NCBI GenBank assembly: GCA_038501785.1
Contig: JBAMJR010000086.1
Span: 1 to 64,000, forward strand
DNA length: 64,000 bases
Direction of reading: 5' to 3'
Source: Myoxocephalus aenaeus
Lineage: Eukaryota > Chordata > Actinopteri > Perciformes > Cottidae
Under the pieces are notes generated by a model, which saw only the letters and a list, made by a program, of their open reading frames with translations, was not told the origin of the DNA and searched no databases. Shown here piece by piece: positions 1 through 11,840 of the stretch; positions within the stretch are counted from its first letter, which is position 1; every line of letters starts with the position of its first letter. The position numbers and the translations under genes are program-made.

Positions 1-1360
1 GACACTCATTCTTTAGATGAGGGCCAACTCACCTCGCTAGAATTAAGGAGTGTTTTGTCTCTCCGTGTATTATTAGCTCTGAAAGGGCCACCGTTATCCT
101 ATCACAGATGAATGTGTGGGGAAAGTCATCTGAATAACTGCCATCTTTACCGCAGGGATTTCGACTCTCTCTCTCTCTCTCTCTGTTTGTTAACAAGCAG
201 ATGTTCAGGGGCCGAGGGGAATAATCCTAATCTCTGACATCATGGCACTGAAGAGGGGGTGACATGCTGTCTCGAGGACACGCGGGGGGAGACGACGGAT
301 GCGGACATATTGAATCCTTTTAAGCCAGTATGGGTTCATGTTTGCACTGAAACACAGACATTCCCTTTTAGCCGCGGGTCCACGGCGCTATGTATAACTG
401 CGCTGGAATGGCATGCGTTGTCGTGCCAGTGATTTCATCTCCCGTTGTTGGGGACGGCCATTGGATTCCCAGAACCCTTGAGTCACATCGAAAGCCATTT
501 GCGACGCTTTCCCACTTCCCCATATTAGCAATGGAAGAAGGAGCGTAGATCCAAGGCCGGACGAGACCGGAGAGAGGAAGCGAACGTTTAAGAGGATGGA
601 GCAAGGCTCAACTGTGCGATGTGTCGCCATACTGTAAACTTCGACATCCCCACAGCTCGTTATTTCTTGAGCGATCATATTTGCAGCGCTGTCACCAGCG
701 ATGATTTAGACGTTTAGAAGTCGTGCAAGGTTTTTTTTTTCGACAGGAAGCATCTTATCTCAGCCGGAACCCACTACAGATATACTATCTTTACAAAACA
801 AGTCAAACTAACCTCTTGTGGGACTTAAATCTTCTCTGAGAGACATGTGTACGTCCTCTGACAGGAGGAAAGAAACAAGCGTGAGTTTTGGCAGGGAGGA
901 TACTGGGTCATGTGTGTAAAGCGCCGCCACATGGAATACTTGTGGCGGAGCGAGGCAGCCATCTGTTAACGCCAGAAGTCTCTCATTTCGTGGCCAATTT
1001 CACCATCCGGTGATGTACGGCGGGGCCTATCGCGCGCGCGCGCACGCGCGCGCGCTCACCAAGCACAAGAACAAGGTGATGTTTGTTTTGCGGCTGGATC
1101 CGTGGCAAAGTGAATGAAAGGGAACATTCCTTCGTGTGTTGCTAGACCCAACACAAAGTAAAGGTCATCCGTCTATCATGTGCTCTCGCTTGGGAACACT
1201 AAGCGGAGGAGGCCGCGCTGGGAACCGTCTTGCCGTCTGGCGGGGCGAGTCACACAAGGCCATATGTTGCTCGCAGTTGCAGAGTTGCTGAGCGAGCCAA
1301 AAGATCACGTCTGTGCTTCTACAACATTGGTGAGCCATGTAAGTGATGTCATCAGAGGAT

Positions 1361-1383
1361 GGGGGGGGGGGGGGGGGGGGGGG
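1361..1383. repeat. poly-G tract, about 23 bp
   Basis: An uninterrupted run of G on the plus strand. It is one of several unusually long G or C homopolymers in the window, and its length is likely to vary between individuals and sequencing methods. Confidence 0.9.
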
Positions 1384-1701
1384 AGACAGGAGTTTCCAAG
1401 AGTCTGTCGCTCAAGACGGACACATTAAAGGCTCGGGACGTCTCTTATTCCTCCAGCGAGACGTTCAGTTTCATACTTTCGAGGAAAAGCGATAAAGTGC
1501 TGTGCTTAAAGTGGCGTTAATAAATATATAATAAACATTATGATAACAGATTACTGGGTGAAATTTGAACGGGGTCGCGACAAACCCACAGAGAATTTCA
1601 GCTCCACGGAGCTTTATGGCTCATTTGTTTCAATGCACAACTTCCACTTGTTGTGTTTTGTGGTTTCAACATTGTAGTAATGCTACTTTTAAGTATACGA
1701 T

Positions 1702-1702
<1 letters not shown>

Positions 1703-1780
<78 letters not shown>
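1703..1780. repeat. (CA)n microsatellite
   Basis: About 39 perfect CA units, ending in a short degenerate AAACACA stretch. Its length predicts high polymorphism. Confidence 0.95.
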
Positions 1781-1786
<6 letters not shown>

Positions 1787-2740
1787 TAGACTAGTTCTCT
1801 TTTTGAAAGTGGTAAAAATAGATAAACCCTCCAGTAGTACATTAAAAGGAAACAATCGCTGTTATTCATTGGAGTCAATGGATAGTTATTGTGGAATTTG
1901 AGAACTGTGCGTCTTGTAGTCTCGCTGTTCTGTGGGCCGTTATGGCCGAGCGGGTCCAGACACAGTGCTCCAGTGTTCCCAGCACCAGCAGTGGGATGGA
2001 GCATCGTGATACTTCTGTTTAAGTTTGATCTGCAGTGCTTCCACTCTCTCTCTCTCTCTCTCTCTCTGTAAAGTGTTCCACTTCCTCATTGTGTATTTAT
2101 GGCAACAAAAACAAACCTACCATCTGCTCTCCAGAAACTTTCTGTATTGATTCCCGAATAAGATTATTTATAATAAATCCATGATGTCTTTTTTTTTTTT
2201 TTGCTCCTCGCCACAGACAGCAGCACAAAGTAATGTGTTTACCCTTAAAACATCAAACACGAGAAGTCATTCAGAATAATGGCCGACAATGAATCTTCAG
2301 GAGTTTTGGAGCATGTCATCATTTTATTGTTTTTACACGAGTGTGAATGGTGAAGGAGACATTTCCAGAGATCAGGCTGTGATATCCGGCGCTGGACAAC
2401 TTCCAACACCATGTGATGTGGAGAAGCCAGAAAAACAGGAATCCTCTCAACCCAAAAGCCTGCCGGCTTCAATACGAGGTCTGCATGCGTGGGCCGCAGC
2501 GAGATGGTATGAGCGGTCCACGCCTTCCAAACTCGGAATCGTCGTTCGGGTAATTCCACGCTCTTCCGGGGAGTTTTCTTTATTTTTTTTTACATCTATA
2601 AATCACACTGAGCTGACAAAAAGGTCATGAAAACATCCCACTGTTGGAGCGAGAGACTTACTAACACAGTTTTGGGACAATTTCATGGTGCATCATGACT
2701 CTTGTGTGATCTAATGGGGGATTTTTTTAAATCAATAAAC

Positions 2741-2742
<2 letters not shown>

Positions 2743-2828
<86 letters not shown>
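2743..2828. repeat. (GT)n microsatellite
   Basis: About 43 GT units, degrading at the right edge into GCGTGTGC. One of the longest dinucleotide arrays in the window. Confidence 0.95.
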
Positions 2829-2834
<6 letters not shown>

Positions 2835-2927
2835 GCGTGGGTGGGTTGTAGAGGCTGAGCAGATGCTGGATAAAACGGGTTATTCCATTGGCTAAGAGTG
2901 AGTCAGGCACATATGGAGCTGTATAAA

Positions 2928-2928
<1 letters not shown>

Positions 2929-2963
<35 letters not shown>
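2929..2963. repeat. (AC)n microsatellite
   Basis: About 17 AC units, only 100 bp downstream of a GT array. The two arrays are complementary in phase, so they could pair as an imperfect hairpin. Confidence 0.93.
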
Positions 2964-2965
<2 letters not shown>

Positions 2966-3754
2966 GAGAATAAAACTGAATGAAGCCAGTTACATAATAT
3001 TGAAAGCTCACTATCACCTATGCAAATCCCCTCTACCTCAGTCATTTTCAGGGATCAGGGTCGCGGGGTCGCGAGTGTCACACACGAAGAGGAAACAGGT
3101 TTTATGGCGGCTTACGTGTCCCTGAAATCCACATTACCAAAGGTGGCTCATAACCGCAGTGTGTTAATAACAGCAGGCATGAGTCATCAGGCCCGTCTTA
3201 CGTAACTGCGTCACTTCCCCACCCAACTGGCTGCTAGTGCGCCACACCCCAGATTCATTCACACAGTGCTCAGCTGCTGCCCAGCCTCCCATTGATGGCG
3301 GGGAAAGCGCCACTCAGCTCGGCTCAGAGCTTATTAAGAACTCGGGCAGCAGAGCGGTTTATAATCTGTGCGTGGGAAAAAAAAATAGAAAGAAACACGT
3401 CACATTTTCACATGTTTTCACCTCATTTTATCTCTCAATGCAGTGTTTCTTTGGGGGGTGTCGGTGGAGACGGCGCAGTCGATCGTGGTGTGTTATATTC
3501 GTCAGACTGCAGAGGTTTGGTGAGGCGGAGCGGCATGTGCTTCACTGCTGATGAGGGGGTTTGAAGTCCCGTCAGTAACGCAGACCATGAGGACTGGATG
3601 GAGCGAGCAGGACCTCCAGGGGAACGGAGATGGAGGGAGGTGGGGGGAGGCCTTTGGACGGTGTCATCAGTCAGGTCACATGACGCCACCGGCTCACACA
3701 AGACACTCGATCTCATTTCACAAAAGATCAGTCACGATCTAAAAACAATGGACG

Positions 3755-3755
<1 letters not shown>

Positions 3756-3809
<54 letters not shown>
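3756..3809. repeat. (TA)n microsatellite
   Basis: About 27 perfect TA units. Such tracts extrude easily and are hard to amplify and assemble. Confidence 0.95.
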
Positions 3810-3811
<2 letters not shown>

Positions 3812-4874
3812 ATTTTGGAAATGGACGCAAATGAACCCTCTGAATCATTCTGTCTAGATTTCAGAGTGGGTTTGGATTTTGTTGTCTATTTATGGTTATT
3901 ATTGAAATATTATTCCAACAACGTCCAAAATCATCAACTCCTTTTCATCCCGACTGGCTCTCTCTGTGTGTTTTTAAAGACTGGCAAGCGAGTATTGTCT
4001 GTTTTTGGAAAAGAGTGTATCTGTGCCATGAAACCTCCTCATCCTCTGGGTCCTGGAGCTGCGCCAAACACACGGACACAACCGTGTTTTCCTGCTGACA
4101 CCAAGTGGCCGCAGTGAGAACTGCAGCCGGTTCACCTGGGAATTAAGTTCAACGCAGCCAACAGAAAAATGTCGGGATTAATAGGAATATATTTTTGTAT
4201 GCTTTTCGGTGAGCAATTCCTCTGAATATGTCCCTACAGTGCACATGTATTCATTCTAGAATTAAATGGTCGCCGGTATGATATCAATCTTTCTCCTCTA
4301 ACGATCCAGATATTTCTATGTGCCAACACGTGTCAGAATTAAAGCCGTTTCAACAATAGAACTGTTGTCCCCCTTTGTAGTTAAATAGCATTCTTAATAA
4401 GGACAAAGGCATCTGATTGTCAACTGGTGTCGGTCAATCCAGATCCCCTAACATGGGCACTAACATGATTAGACATAAATAGCTCCTGTCTCAATAGACT
4501 GTGTAACCAAACACGTACACGGCAACCATGTGAATAGTTCACATGCCGCAGACAAGCGCTACTATTGAATACAAATCACACAGACACATCAGCATTTAGG
4601 GCAGACAGAGCTGTTTCACACCAAAAAAAAGTTTCTGCTTTTGAGAGCACATGGGGGATATTTCAGGCCTCCTGCGTTTGTTTATTTGCTGTGTGAGCAG
4701 CAGGGAAGGGCCGAGAGGCGAGCATGTGATCGGCCTGCAGAATCCAAAGAGCGGCGAGGCGAATCAGGAACGAGATTGTAAACTAAGTGTTGTTTGCTTC
4801 TCGATAACAACTGCCGAACAGCACCCGACCTAAGGACAGAACAACATGTCTGCAACAAGCCAACTCTATTCTTA

Positions 4875-5508
4875 AAGGGACAGTTCAAACAAATAGGTAT
4901 CTTTCCTCTTACCTGTAGTGAGATTTATCCATTTGGATTGTTTTGGAGTTATGCACTGTAGAGATGTCTTCCTTCTCTTCGACATATTGGGACTAGATGG
5001 CACACAATAATTAGGAAAACTCAACAGCTATGTCTCTTTCCTGACATCAACATTTCATTTAGCTGACACTTTTATCCAAAGCGACTTACAATAAGTGCAA
5101 CAACAAGAATCAAGAAAGTACAATTTCTTCAACAAAGTTAAACTACAAAGTGCTAAGTGCCATTTAAGTGCTACTAAGGAGCTACTAGGTTCTACTTTCT
5201 TTATTCAAGGTGTAGTCGAAAAATATGTGTTTTTAGTTTGCGGCGGAAGATGTAGAGACTTTCTCAAGACCTGGTCACTCAAGATAATCCACATATCTTG
5301 AAAATAGTTCCTCCATGAAATTTTAAGGTCTGTGGATTATCTTGAGTAACCGGGTTATGATTTCTGGAAAGAGACGTTTATAGACGAGAATATAGTCCCG
5401 TTGTGTTGGAGTGAAGGCCGACATCTCTGCAAACGATGTCTCCAAAAAAAATCTAGATTGATAAATAACACGACAGGTTTTATTTTGGCGTGAACTTTCC
5501 CTTTAAAT
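4875..5508. mobile_element. Fold-back (inverted-repeat) DNA element interrupted by a nested repeat
   Basis: The left end begins AAAGGGACAGTTCA and the right end finishes TGAACTTTCCCTTT. Between them the arms are inverted and diverged copies: features such as TCTTACCTGTAG, GAGATGTC, GGGACTA and CTCTTTCC on the left recur inverted on the right, and CTCAAGATAATCCACA on the left pairs with TGTGGATTATCTTGAG at about 5329-5344. No protein is encoded, so this is a non-autonomous fold-back or MITE-like element; I recognise the sequence as a dispersed repeat common in teleosts but cannot name the family. The left arm is split by another repeat at about 5043-5265, so that insertion is younger. The right end lies only about 60 bp from a candidate tnnc1 poly(A) signal. 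Confidence 0.65.
5043..5265 (+). mobile_element. Nested dispersed repeat (CATTTAGCTGAC family, copy 1)
   Basis: Begins with CATTTAGCTGACACTTTTAT and runs through AGCGACTTACAATAAGTGCA, AAGTACAATTTCTTC, ACTACAAAGTGCTA, ATTCAAGGTGTAGTCG and GGCGGAAGATGTAGAGACTT. A second copy of the same family is at 19350-19560. It encodes no protein and sits inside one arm of the surrounding fold-back element. This start motif is very widespread in fish genomes in my recollection; the formal class would need a repeat library. Confidence 0.65.
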
Positions 5509-5567
5509 TAGATGATTCAAAGAAAATGAAAAATTGACAACATGACTGCTCTGACAAATGCATCTTG

Positions 5568-5573
5568 TTTATT
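5568..5573 (-). terminator. Candidate poly(A) signal of tnnc1
   Basis: AATAAA on the minus strand, about 640 bp downstream of the troponin C stop codon, and the first such hexamer met downstream. It would give a 3' UTR covering about 5550-6213. That stretch contains no repeat, which suits a UTR. A further AATAAA on the same strand at about 5478-5483 lies inside the fold-back element. Confidence 0.4.
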
Positions 5574-6213
5574 ACATGAGCGCACATTCCAAACTGACTT
5601 TCCATGTAGAAATATGCAGGCGCTGCAGGGGCCTGAGGGGGATATCGAGTCCTGAGGGTCTCTTAAACATACCGAAGTGTACACTATGGCCACATCAGAA
5701 CATGCACAGTATACAAACTGGGTCCAGTCATTGCTCTAAAAGTCTGATTAGTCTACTGGTGTAAAAATATGTCGAGTCATGAGTGTGTTCTGCTTTGTGC
5801 ACACATACATTTTCTGTCCAGCTAAAACAATATCAGCCTCTCCTTTGTAAACTGGCTGTGGCACTTCAGAGACGAGGTTTAGTCGGAAAAAAAACAACAC
5901 AAAGTTGATATTTCGAGCAGCCAATCGGGTACACTGCGTGGCCTCTATAGAAAACATAAGTAATTTGGATACATTTACACAAATTCTGTATACACGGGCA
6001 CCAAAAAAGTAGTTACAAACTGTATTTACAACGATGCAAGAGGTGGTAGAAAAATACATAAACATTCAGCTACAGTATTCGACTGTATCTTGCAAAGTCG
6101 TTCCATTGTTTCTATCAGCGGCGTTCCGAATCAGCTTTCCAGTTCTCCACAGATGACCGTGGAGTCGCAGAGAAATACAAAAATAACACTCTGGCTCTTC
6201 TCCTGTTCCCGGA

Positions 6214-9200
6214 TTACTCCACTCCTTTCATGAACTCCAAGAACTCTGCAGAATGAATAGGAAGACTTGGTTAGCGAACAGCTTCTGCGGCTCCAAACAA
6301 GATGCTTTTATCAAGTAAATGTCTTATTTGGGATGAGTTTTGGAGGAATGAGCATTTGCTACATCACCGTCTCCTCCTCCTCCTCCGTCACTTTACATTT
6401 CAAACTCCTCACCATCGTAGTCAATCTTGCCGTCGTTGTTCTTGTCCCCGTCTTTCATCAGCTCCTCGATGTCGTCCTCGGTAATTGCCTCTCCTGTAGA
6501 TTCCAGCATCATTTTCAGCTCGTCCAGGTCGATGTAACCATCTGCGTTCCTGCAAAAAGGGAGTACAAATATATTAATGCACATAACAAAACCTAAGTTA
6601 AGCTTCACAGATGGCAGTGGAGGAGGTGGCGTGTTTTGTGTGTGACATGTGACTGATCGTATCTTGCGTTTAAGTGTTTGGGAAGACTTAATTGTTAAAG
6701 CGAGAGAGAGAGAAAAGGTTGCCCTTTGATGCTCAGACGAGGTGTCTGGCTTACATGGAGTGGGTGTTTGAAATATTCTGTGCTGTCAAAAAGGATTATG
6801 GAGCAAACAGCATGCTGTACTCAGCAGAGCCGCCTGGCATTTTGTCAGTTACCCATAATTGCACATGGGGAGCATGCTTTGCTAGAAATACTCTAGTCTG
6901 TGGTAAATCTAATATTTTTTCCAACTCCGTCAAGTTTACGGTGTCTTAAACTTTCAAATTCAACGGGGCAAAGTAGCAACAGGCTTTTAAAAAAACTCAC
7001 TTGTCAAACATGCGAAACAGCTCCGCCAGTTCCTCCTCTGACTTCCCTTTGCTGTCGTCCTTCATGCATCTCACCATCATCACCAGGAACTCGTCAAAGT
7101 CCACCGTGCCGCTCCCTGGACACAAACAATGCACTTCACCACAGCACTGGAGAGACTTTCACATTAACCACCAGAACTCCAATGCGCTCCTTAAAAGGCC
7201 CAGTCTATTAACACAGTGCATCAATGGAAACAGAAGTCTGGAACCTGCAATATTTACTGTATATCACAAAAGAAATACCTATAATTCACATGGGGAAGAA
7301 ACTACTTGGGCCTTTAAATGCCCCTTCATGTAGCCTTATACACTATTTGACAGCATGACATATACATTGAAGCTTTATCCAGCAAATCCAGGGCGTTACT
7401 TTTTATGTTTCATCATTACAGCGCCTAGAAAATGCAAGTTGACTTGTGCATCATCTGATACGCGTTTCCCTTTAATTCAGCCCGACACATCTCGCTGTGT
7501 GCGGGACCCCTTGACAATCGTTTGACATCAAGAGCTCAGAGGGTTTGAACCGCGCTTGTCTGCACCACATGATTGTGCGATGATGGACCTGCCCGCCGCT
7601 CCGCCGAAGAGGTCAGCGGCAATCAACCAGGTCATTTAGTTTCTTGTTGCCGTCAGCGGCGCGGTTGCTTTTGATTTACCGTCTTCGTCCACCTCGTCGA
7701 TCATCTCCTGCAGCTCCTCGGGCGTGGGGTTCTGGCCCAGCATCCTCATCACCTTCCCCAGCTCCTTGGTGCTGATGCAGCCGTCCTCCGCATCTTGCAC
7801 GAAGATGTCGAAGGCGGCCTTGAACTCTGCAACGCCGCAGCGGCACACGGGGACAGGGTGAGCCACACTTTTAGCAAACCAGCTGTCAACATTATACACA
7901 ATGTGAAGACGATGAATTCATATTTTAGCTTAATATGAAGTGTACACTCTAAGAGATTTTGTAGTTTACGCACCATTTTTCTGTTCGTCTGTCAGCTGCT
8001 CAACCTGCAAGAAGTCAAAAAGTGTAAAGTAGTAAATGCTTTGCTTTGCGGATTGTACTTACACGTATACTAATGTGGCCATTTTTAGTGTATTCTGTAC
8101 ATTCTCGGTAACCGTCTGTTTAAATGTCACTCCTCCATCATAATGCATTTCATACCAACACTCATTAAAGCGTTGCGCTTCTTATGGAAAATCTGTTTTC
8201 ACGACTTTTCAGTAACATCTCTGTCCCACACGCTGGCCCATCCTTGACAGGACCTATATATCATGTGAGAGCCAGTAAGAGGAGGAGTTAAAAATAAACA
8301 GACAGGATCAGGAACCACAGATAAAGGACACAATACACAGTGCTTTAAATTAGCATAGCTGTGGATCTGGCCCAACAATGGAACAGTAATCCTGGAAAAG
8401 CTACCACGAATGAGAGAGGGAGACAGCTGCTTATGTAAGAGTTATTGTTTGTCGTCCACTATGAATTAAACACAAACACATGCAGACACACACGCCTCTG
8501 GTTGTGATATATGAAGACAAAAAGAATGCATCTAAACAAATAATTGTACATTCCCGTGTGGGCTCTCGGCCGCACTGCTCACATTCGAGGCGTGAGTGGA
8601 CGGGACAGCCGGCTGACCGTCCGGGGCGGAGGTGGACAGACAGCCGCAGCCACACGGCTTTCGGGCTCACAGATAATGCTGGAATTCAGTCGCGGGGGGT
8701 TTATCTAAACCTGAAGCCCTCCTCTGGCACCAGAGGACCACGGACGCAAAAGCATCTGAGCAACCCCCGGGGCCAAAATTAGCCATGTGAAGGGGGGGAC
8801 CGTTCCATTTGAAGTCATGAACGGAGCGGCGCGACGCGGACCAGCGACCTGTCCTGTCGGTGACCTCCCGAGTGGCCGCTATCAGCTCTGATAGGTGCTG
8901 TAAGTAGGAGAACATCTAGAGACGTATATGGTGTCAGGGCTCCTCTGACATCAGATGGTGATGGAGGCGATGCGCGAGCAGGGATTCGTCGAGTAACGTC
9001 AGGGGAATTTAGTGATGGGGGACTTTTGTCGTGACCGGAACACACACAGCGACGCCTTAAACCGGACAGAGTCAAAGTGCGGTCTTACATTATAAGTCAC
9101 TCGTGGTAGGTCACAAAGTAGTAAGGCAAAAGTTAGGGATTATGGGTTTGTGATCCAAAAAAAAAACGACATCACCCTCATACCAGATTTAGTTCACACA

Positions 9201-9290
9201 CAGATTGATTTCTTTTTCTTTTTGGTGAGCATCCAACTAACTAGAATCAGTAGTGAGAGGACGTACCGCTGCCTTGTAGATGTCGTTCAT
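6214..9290 (-). CDS. tnnc1: Troponin C, slow skeletal and cardiac type (six exons)
   Basis: Calcium sensor of the thin-filament troponin complex: Ca2+ binding lets it grip troponin I and release actin-myosin inhibition in heart and slow muscle. Coding exons, from the start: 9290-9267, 8004-7974, 7826-7680, 7115-7001, 6549-6413 and 6245-6214. All introns are GT-AG. Lengths 24, 31, 147, 115, 137 and 32 sum to 486 nt, or 161 aa plus stop, the family's usual length; as I recall, the phases match human TNNC1. It starts MNDIYKAAVEQL and ends FLEFMKGVE. Four EF-hands: site I (about 28-40, QDAEDGC) is degenerate, as is normal for the cardiac type; site II is DEDGSGTVDFDE (about 65-76), site III DKNADGYIDLDE and site IV DKNNDGKIDYDE, all with intact ligands. 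C35 and C84 are present. Fish carry duplicate tnnc1 genes and I cannot say which one this is. Confidence 0.95.
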
Positions 9291-9389
9291 GTTGGATGCT
9301 CGTCTGCTGCCTGTCGGGACGGCGTCCTGGCACAGAGGAAGGAGGTTCTGTCCAGCTCAGGGCAGGACACTGGCCTCATCCTGGGAGGG

Positions 9390-9397
9390 TTTTATAG
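9390..9397 (-). promoter_or_regulatory. TATA box of tnnc1
   Basis: CTATAAAA on the minus strand, 100 bp upstream of the tnnc1 ATG. This places transcription initiation near 9360-9366 with a leader of about 75 nt. Further upstream are an ATTGG/CCAAT-type site at about 9513-9520 and an AGATAA (GATA-like) site at 9541-9546. GATA and MEF2 inputs are known for cardiac troponin C promoters; assigning these sites is inference. Confidence 0.6.
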
Positions 9398-9688
9398 CAG
9401 GAGCCTGGCGCTGTCTGGTACCCTCCCCACCACCCCCCTCCTCCGGGAGGACCAGCCTCCCCTCTGTTTTGTGCCTCGGCGTGTGTCCACGAGCGTGTGT
9501 TTGTGTGTCATTTGGCCAATCTGTCACAATCACCCGGCTCAGATAAAAATGCGGCAGCTCTTAGGGGGCATACTTTGGATTGGAATGAAGTGAGGGGGCC
9601 ACGGTGAGGCCTAATCTCCAGGGAGGGGGCTGTAGAGACACTCAACATTCCTCTAGACCTGGACCAGAGACGCAGAAGGCTCAGGAGG

Positions 9689-9689
<1 letters not shown>

Positions 9690-9722
<33 letters not shown>
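9690..9722. repeat. (GT)n microsatellite
   Basis: About 16 GT units, some 300 bp upstream of the tnnc1 TATA box. Confidence 0.93.
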
Positions 9723-9725
<3 letters not shown>

Positions 9726-10857
9726 GGTAGCAGAGAAGGTAAGAGGGTGGAGGCCAGGAGAGACTACAGCCAGCAGACCGTGAAAGGAGGAGAGAGGAAG
9801 GAGGGCAAATCTGTTTTTTTCGTGGCAGACATTTTGACTCATCTCCCAGTAGGAATAGCACAGGGGTAAGCAGTAACATTAATGATGGTTCCCTTCCATT
9901 CCATTTAAGGCTCCATGGTCGAGCCATGCCAGCGCTCGACACAGGACCTGGACCACCTAAATGGAATGCGGCCATAGTTTATGTTATTTGTTACACCTGT
10001 GCTTCTATTGCCATCATATGTTGAAATGTCTGACGTGAAAATAGACTTTTAGGTTGCAGGTAAATCCCCTTTTCTTGCAGTTCACAGAGCATTCTCGTGT
10101 CTGTAGAGAAAGAGACAAAAAAGAAGATAAATTGAAGGATTAAAGGAAGAAAAAAAATCACATTCTTTCACTTTTCACCAGAGGTTTCCGCCTTAACCCC
10201 AATAAAATGAATCCAATTTAGTTTCTGGTGAGCACTGAGGACAACATCATCTTATAATAAATCTCAATAAAACAGTTTCCACTGGACTTCTTTCATCTTT
10301 TACTGGAAACAAATTGTCCCCATGAAAACTGTTCAGTTCTTTGGATTACACAGTGTAACAGTGATGGTGACAGTTTTTTTGTGTGTGGAAAAAGTTTCAG
10401 TGACGTGAGCATCAGAAACACAATTCCATTGTGTTGTTCTGTATTGGGATGAAAGCAGAAATCTCAGAAGAAAAATGAATCAAACCCAGGGCAAATAAAA
10501 CCAAAGCTATCATTAGAGTTGAGTAAATATATATGAAGGTCTGTTGCCATTCCCACACGACATGATTCAGGATCTTAATTCTTCGCCTTCACGTGCAACA
10601 CAGACTCCGCCAGCAGAGGGCGCTGTTCACTATGTATCGACTAAATTAAATTGTTGCGCAAGCCCTGCCTCAGGATATCCAATTTATCAACAGTGGGGTA
10701 GGTGAGAAATCTGGGTCAAACAAACCAAACACTTGCAGACACATTTAAATTGAATTGTACACAGTGCAAGACTTTGCAGCATTTTTTTTCCCCCTCCATG
10801 TTCTCTTGAAACAAGGCCATCTCAATCACTTGACTGTGTTCACGCACGTGCTCTCAC

Positions 10858-10858
<1 letters not shown>

Positions 10859-10945
<87 letters not shown>
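10859..10945. repeat. (AC)n microsatellite
   Basis: About 43 uninterrupted AC units followed by GCATGC. Confidence 0.95.
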
Positions 10946-10946
<1 letters not shown>

Positions 10947-11801
10947 CATGCTGTGGCAGGCATTCTAAATGACGAGTGATCATGCTGGTTTATAATGGGA
11001 TGCTAATGGGAACTGGCACAGCTTACAAGCATCATACAGCCACTCAGAGAGACACACACAGAGAGAGAGAGGGAGAACTCACACTGAACAACATGTCCTA
11101 CTCTTACACACATCTCCTGACAAAGACCTCACATCGGTGCACATCAGTCACATGCAAAGGTGGAGCCTCCATTGGAAATGGACAGGTGAGGAGGAGGATG
11201 CACGGCAGGGGGGCGGGGGGAGAAGGAGGCAAAATGAGATTCTGTGCTCGTAAATGAAAACACACTGCGTTGTACAACGCTGCGGGGAATTCAGAGCCGA
11301 AATGAAACGTCATCAATGGCACCCTCCATCAGCTGCAACCCAAAGCATACTGATGAGCGCGCGCGGTCAGCCAGACAGATTCATTTGGAGAGCTGCGTGC
11401 AGTCTGGTGGGTGCCGGGGAGTGATGAGCAGCTCTCTGCAGGGGGCACTAGATTCTAATGTAAAGCTTCCACCAGCCAGCGTGCACTGCACGCACACAGA
11501 CACACACACACGCACGCGCGCGCGCACGCGCCCACATTCGCATGCCGTAGTACCGAAAGGCTTTGGCACACGCACCAAAGAAAGCATATGTACTAGTGCC
11601 GTTTTTATTGGAGCTCTCTCCGCCAATTTCCTCTTTACAGAGCGAGGCTGACGAAAGAGCCAGCCATCGTCCTCCACGCGGCGCAATCAGACAGCGCATC
11701 TCAAATCCACAATTCACCGCACACCCGCTTTTTGAGGGGTTGCCATAGAAACTCTGCTGGGTAGAAGCGGGCAGAAAATGAGAGGAGCTGAACGGGGCTA
11801 T

Positions 11802-11802
<1 letters not shown>

Positions 11803-11838
<36 letters not shown>
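11803..11838. repeat. poly-C tract, about 36 bp
   Basis: The longest homopolymer of C or G in the window. The complementary strand would be poly-G, able to form G-quadruplexes. A glycine-rich open frame across it is an artefact of the run. Confidence 0.93.

Positions 11839-11840
<2 letters not shown>

Larger units (their letters stand above)
1..4870. other. 5' spacer without recognised gene
   Basis: No exon with conserved protein sequence was seen on either strand. The stretch is moderately AT-rich unique sequence broken by simple repeats, listed separately: a CT tract near 165-184, a poly-G run, long CA and GT arrays and a TA array. A CG/CA alternating tract of Z-DNA type lies at about 1030-1058. 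Open frames here are mostly translations of dinucleotide repeats (poly-His-Thr or poly-Cys-Val) and are not credible genes. Distal regulatory elements cannot be excluded by eye. Confidence 0.6.

Noticed and set aside
1565..1855. Open frames translating to poly-His-Thr or poly-Cys-Val
   Set aside because: These are readings of the CA/GT microsatellite; the same artefact recurs at each dinucleotide array in the window.
9508..9975. Minus-strand frame of 155 codons upstream of tnnc1
   Set aside because: It includes a translated GT array and lies in the tnnc1 promoter region; no conserved motif.
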